A stretch of 15,042 nucleotides of DNA. Origin: DATBIO01 sp036556965 (GTDB lineage: Bacteria > Acidobacteriota > Vicinamibacteria > Fen-336). The notes under the pieces are model-generated. The model had not been told where the DNA came from and made no database searches. It was given only the letters and a program-made list of their open reading frames with translations. The stretch is taken from contig DATBIO010000027.1 of the NCBI GenBank assembly GCA_036556965.1, forward strand, positions 1-15,042, in the 5' to 3' direction. The stretch's first letter is position 1; each line of letters opens with the position of its first letter. The position numbers were made by a program, and so were the translations under genes. This document shows, piece by piece, positions 13,867-15,042 of this stretch.

Positions 13867-14691
13867 TCAGGCGGGCCGGGCGCCGATCACCGCATGGACG
13901 GGCGGCGTGACGAAGCGCGCGCCGGGATCGCGCGACCGCTCCTCCCACTCGGCCAGGAACGCGTCGCACTCGGCGGCGGTGGCCAGTCCCATCCCGACCA
14001 GGCGCGGCACGTAGGTGCGGAAGAACCAGGTCGGCCACTGCCAGAGGGCGGAGCCGGGGCGGGCCAGCCGGACGATGGGGCGCACGTCGCGCACCTCGAG
14101 GCCCGCGTCCTCCATCAGCCGCGGCAGTCGCCCGCCGACGTCCAGGTCGCCGCCCGCCCGCCGCCAGCTCTCCTCGATGGCCAGGGCGACCTTCTCCATG
14201 AGGGGGCTGTGCGGGAGCAGGTCCATGCTCGCGTAGCGGAAGTAGTCCATCACCGCGAAGGTCCCGCCGGGGCGCAGGGCGCGGGCCACCCCCGCCACCA
14301 CCCGCTCGGGCCGCGGCGTGAAGCAGAGGAGCCAGCGCGCGAAGGCCCCGTCCAGGCTCTGCGGCGGGAGGTCGAGGCTCTCCGCGTCGCCCGCCCGCGG
14401 CTCGATCCAGGAGAGGCCGAGGACCTCGCGGATCAGGCGCAGGGGCGCGAGGAAGCGCTCGGACTCGTCCACCGCCACCACCCGTCCCCCGCGCCCCACC
14501 AGGTAGGCGAGGTCGATGCTGGCGAATCCCGGCCCGCAGCCGAGGTCGAGGAGGGTCTGCCCGGGACCGAAGCCGGCGCGCTCCCACAGCGCGAAGGTCG
14601 GCGCCGCCCAGACTCGGTGCTGGAATCCCAGGCGGGCGTACTCGTCGTCGTGGGTGCCCAGCAGGTATTCACGGTCGCCGCCCTCGGCCAT
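13867..14691 (-). CDS. Class I SAM-dependent methyltransferase
   Basis: A 274-residue cytosolic methyltransferase. The Rossmann-like core shows motif I LLDLGCGPG (47-55), the acidic residue D75 after strand 2 (VVAVDES), D102 in AGDAESL as the adenine-contacting position, a motif IV-like segment DGAFARWLLCF (114-124), and LRPGGTFAVMDYF (139-151) as post-motif strand 5. The C-terminal region (about 155-274) is helix-rich and would set substrate choice; it does not match a named subfamily I can recognise. The ATG start is supported by AGGAGG 5 nt upstream (14697-14702). It lies downstream of the SRPBCC gene on the same strand, with 113 nt between them, and converges on the regulator gene. Methyl acceptor unknown (small molecule more likely than protein or nucleic acid, as no binding domain is added). 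Confidence 0.92.
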   Translation of the reverse strand: MAEGGDREYLLGTHDDEYARLGFQHRVWAAPTFALWERAGFGPGQTLLDLGCGPGFASIDLAYLVGRGGRVVAVDESERFLAPLRLIREVLGLSWIEPRAGDAESLDLPPQSLDGAFARWLLCFTPRPERVVAGVARALRPGGTFAVMDYFRYASMDLLPHSPLMEKVALAIEESWRRAGGDLDVGGRLPRLMEDAGLEVRDVRPIVRLARPGSALWQWPTWFFRTYVPRLVGMGLATAAECDAFLAEWEERSRDPGARFVTPPVHAVIGARPA

Positions 14692-14743
14692 CCCCGCCTC
14701 CTCCCCCTCGTTGATCTACGGCGGGGGACGCGCGCCAGTTTCA

Positions 14744-14763
14744 CGCGGAGGATGCCCTCCGCG
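14744..14763 (-). terminator. Perfect 8-bp stem with tetraloop between SRPBCC and methyltransferase genes
   Basis: CGCGGAGG (14744-14751) pairs with CCTCCGCG (14756-14763) across a 4-nt loop (ATGC on the plus strand). On the minus strand it lies about 40 nt after the SRPBCC stop codon and is followed by TGAAACT rather than a T-run. It may terminate the SRPBCC transcript or structure the methyltransferase leader. Confidence 0.5.
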
Positions 14764-14804
14764 CCAGCGCGCGGCCGGCGAGGTGGTCTGCCCGAAGTCC
14801 GCGC

Positions 14805-15042
14805 CTAGGCGGTGCGGTGGGGCGCCGCGTCGCGGGGACCGAAGAGGCGCGCGCGCCAGCGCTGGGCCGCCATCAGGGCCGCGGTCAGGCCCGTGACCAG
14901 GAGCATGAAGGGCCCGCGCCTCCCCGCGTAGAGGCCGAGCACGTAGGCCCAGCCGATGGGGTAGCCGCGCCGCGCCTTGCGCGCCAGGCCGCCCAGGCGC
15001 TCGAACCCGCGGTGCTCCAGCTCCACGCGCGTCCGGTCGCCC
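14805..15042 (-). CDS. C-terminal part of an SRPBCC (AHSA1-like) protein, cut by window edge
   Basis: The open frame runs without a stop to the window end; 78 codons are visible. The first visible residues, GDRTRVELEHRGFERLG, match the last strand and start of the long C-terminal helix of SRPBCC/START-like proteins of the AHSA1 group, which continues to about RRGYPIGWAYVLGLY. These proteins bind hydrophobic ligands or act as chaperone cofactors. The GTG at 15026 falls inside the conserved strand (RTRVELEH), so it is not the real start; the gene begins outside the window. After the domain there is an extra hydrophobic stretch (PFMLLVTGLTAALMAA) and a basic tail, which could be a C-terminal membrane anchor and is unusual for this family. 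It is upstream of the methyltransferase gene on the same strand. Confidence 0.72.
   Translation of the reverse strand, partial: GDRTRVELEHRGFERLGGLARKARRGYPIGWAYVLGLYAGRRGPFMLLVTGLTAALMAAQRWRARLFGPRDAAPHRTA

Overview
This is a very GC-rich window (clearly above 70% G+C, with G/C at most third codon positions), densely packed with bacterial chromosomal genes. It looks like ordinary, non-mobile chromosome: no transposase, integrase, phage gene, CRISPR array, rRNA or tRNA was seen. The best lineage clue is the regulator at 12009-13835. Its N-terminus (ESWKEIAAYLRRSPRTVQRW...GLPVHR) fused to a membrane helix, a TolB-like domain and TPRs is a composition I associate with Acidobacteriota. The Hanks-type kinase, the cytochrome c and the secreted TPR protein fit that, but the lineage call is an inference.

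Layout. (1) 26-2133, minus strand: an M20 metallopeptidase followed after 20 nt by a FabG-like short-chain dehydrogenase. (2) 2250-4538, plus strand, divergent from (1): a membrane-anchored Ser/Thr kinase with a proline-rich C-terminal tail, then a secreted TPR protein. (3) 4603-9033, minus strand: a DUF2723 multi-pass membrane protein, a DsbD-type thiol-disulfide transporter, and 25 nt further a secreted redoxin with the CPF motif. (4) 9153-9749, plus strand: a small secreted protein of unknown function. (5) 9768-11854, minus strand: an anchored monoheme cytochrome c, then a secreted alpha/beta hydrolase with an unusual tail. (6) 12009-13835, plus strand, divergent from (5): the HTH-TM-TolB-TPR regulator. 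(7) 13867-15042, minus strand: the C-terminus of an SRPBCC protein cut by the window edge, then a class I SAM methyltransferase.

How the genes may work together. The clearest functional pair is DsbD plus redoxin: electrons from the cytoplasm would cross the membrane through DsbD and could reduce the secreted redoxin. The kinase and secreted TPR protein form a plausible signalling pair. The HTH-TolB-TPR protein shares a divergent promoter region with the cytochrome and hydrolase genes. That region holds a perfect 8-2-8 palindrome and three 10-bp-phased direct repeats, so it is a candidate operator region.

I found no compelling undescribed multi-gene system. The most interesting items are this divergent control region, the leader in front of the hydrolase gene (a strong stem next to a potential SD-masking hairpin), and the composite architecture of the hydrolase. 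Non-coding gaps are all shorter than 160 bases. Most long open frames on opposite strands are shadows caused by the high G+C content.
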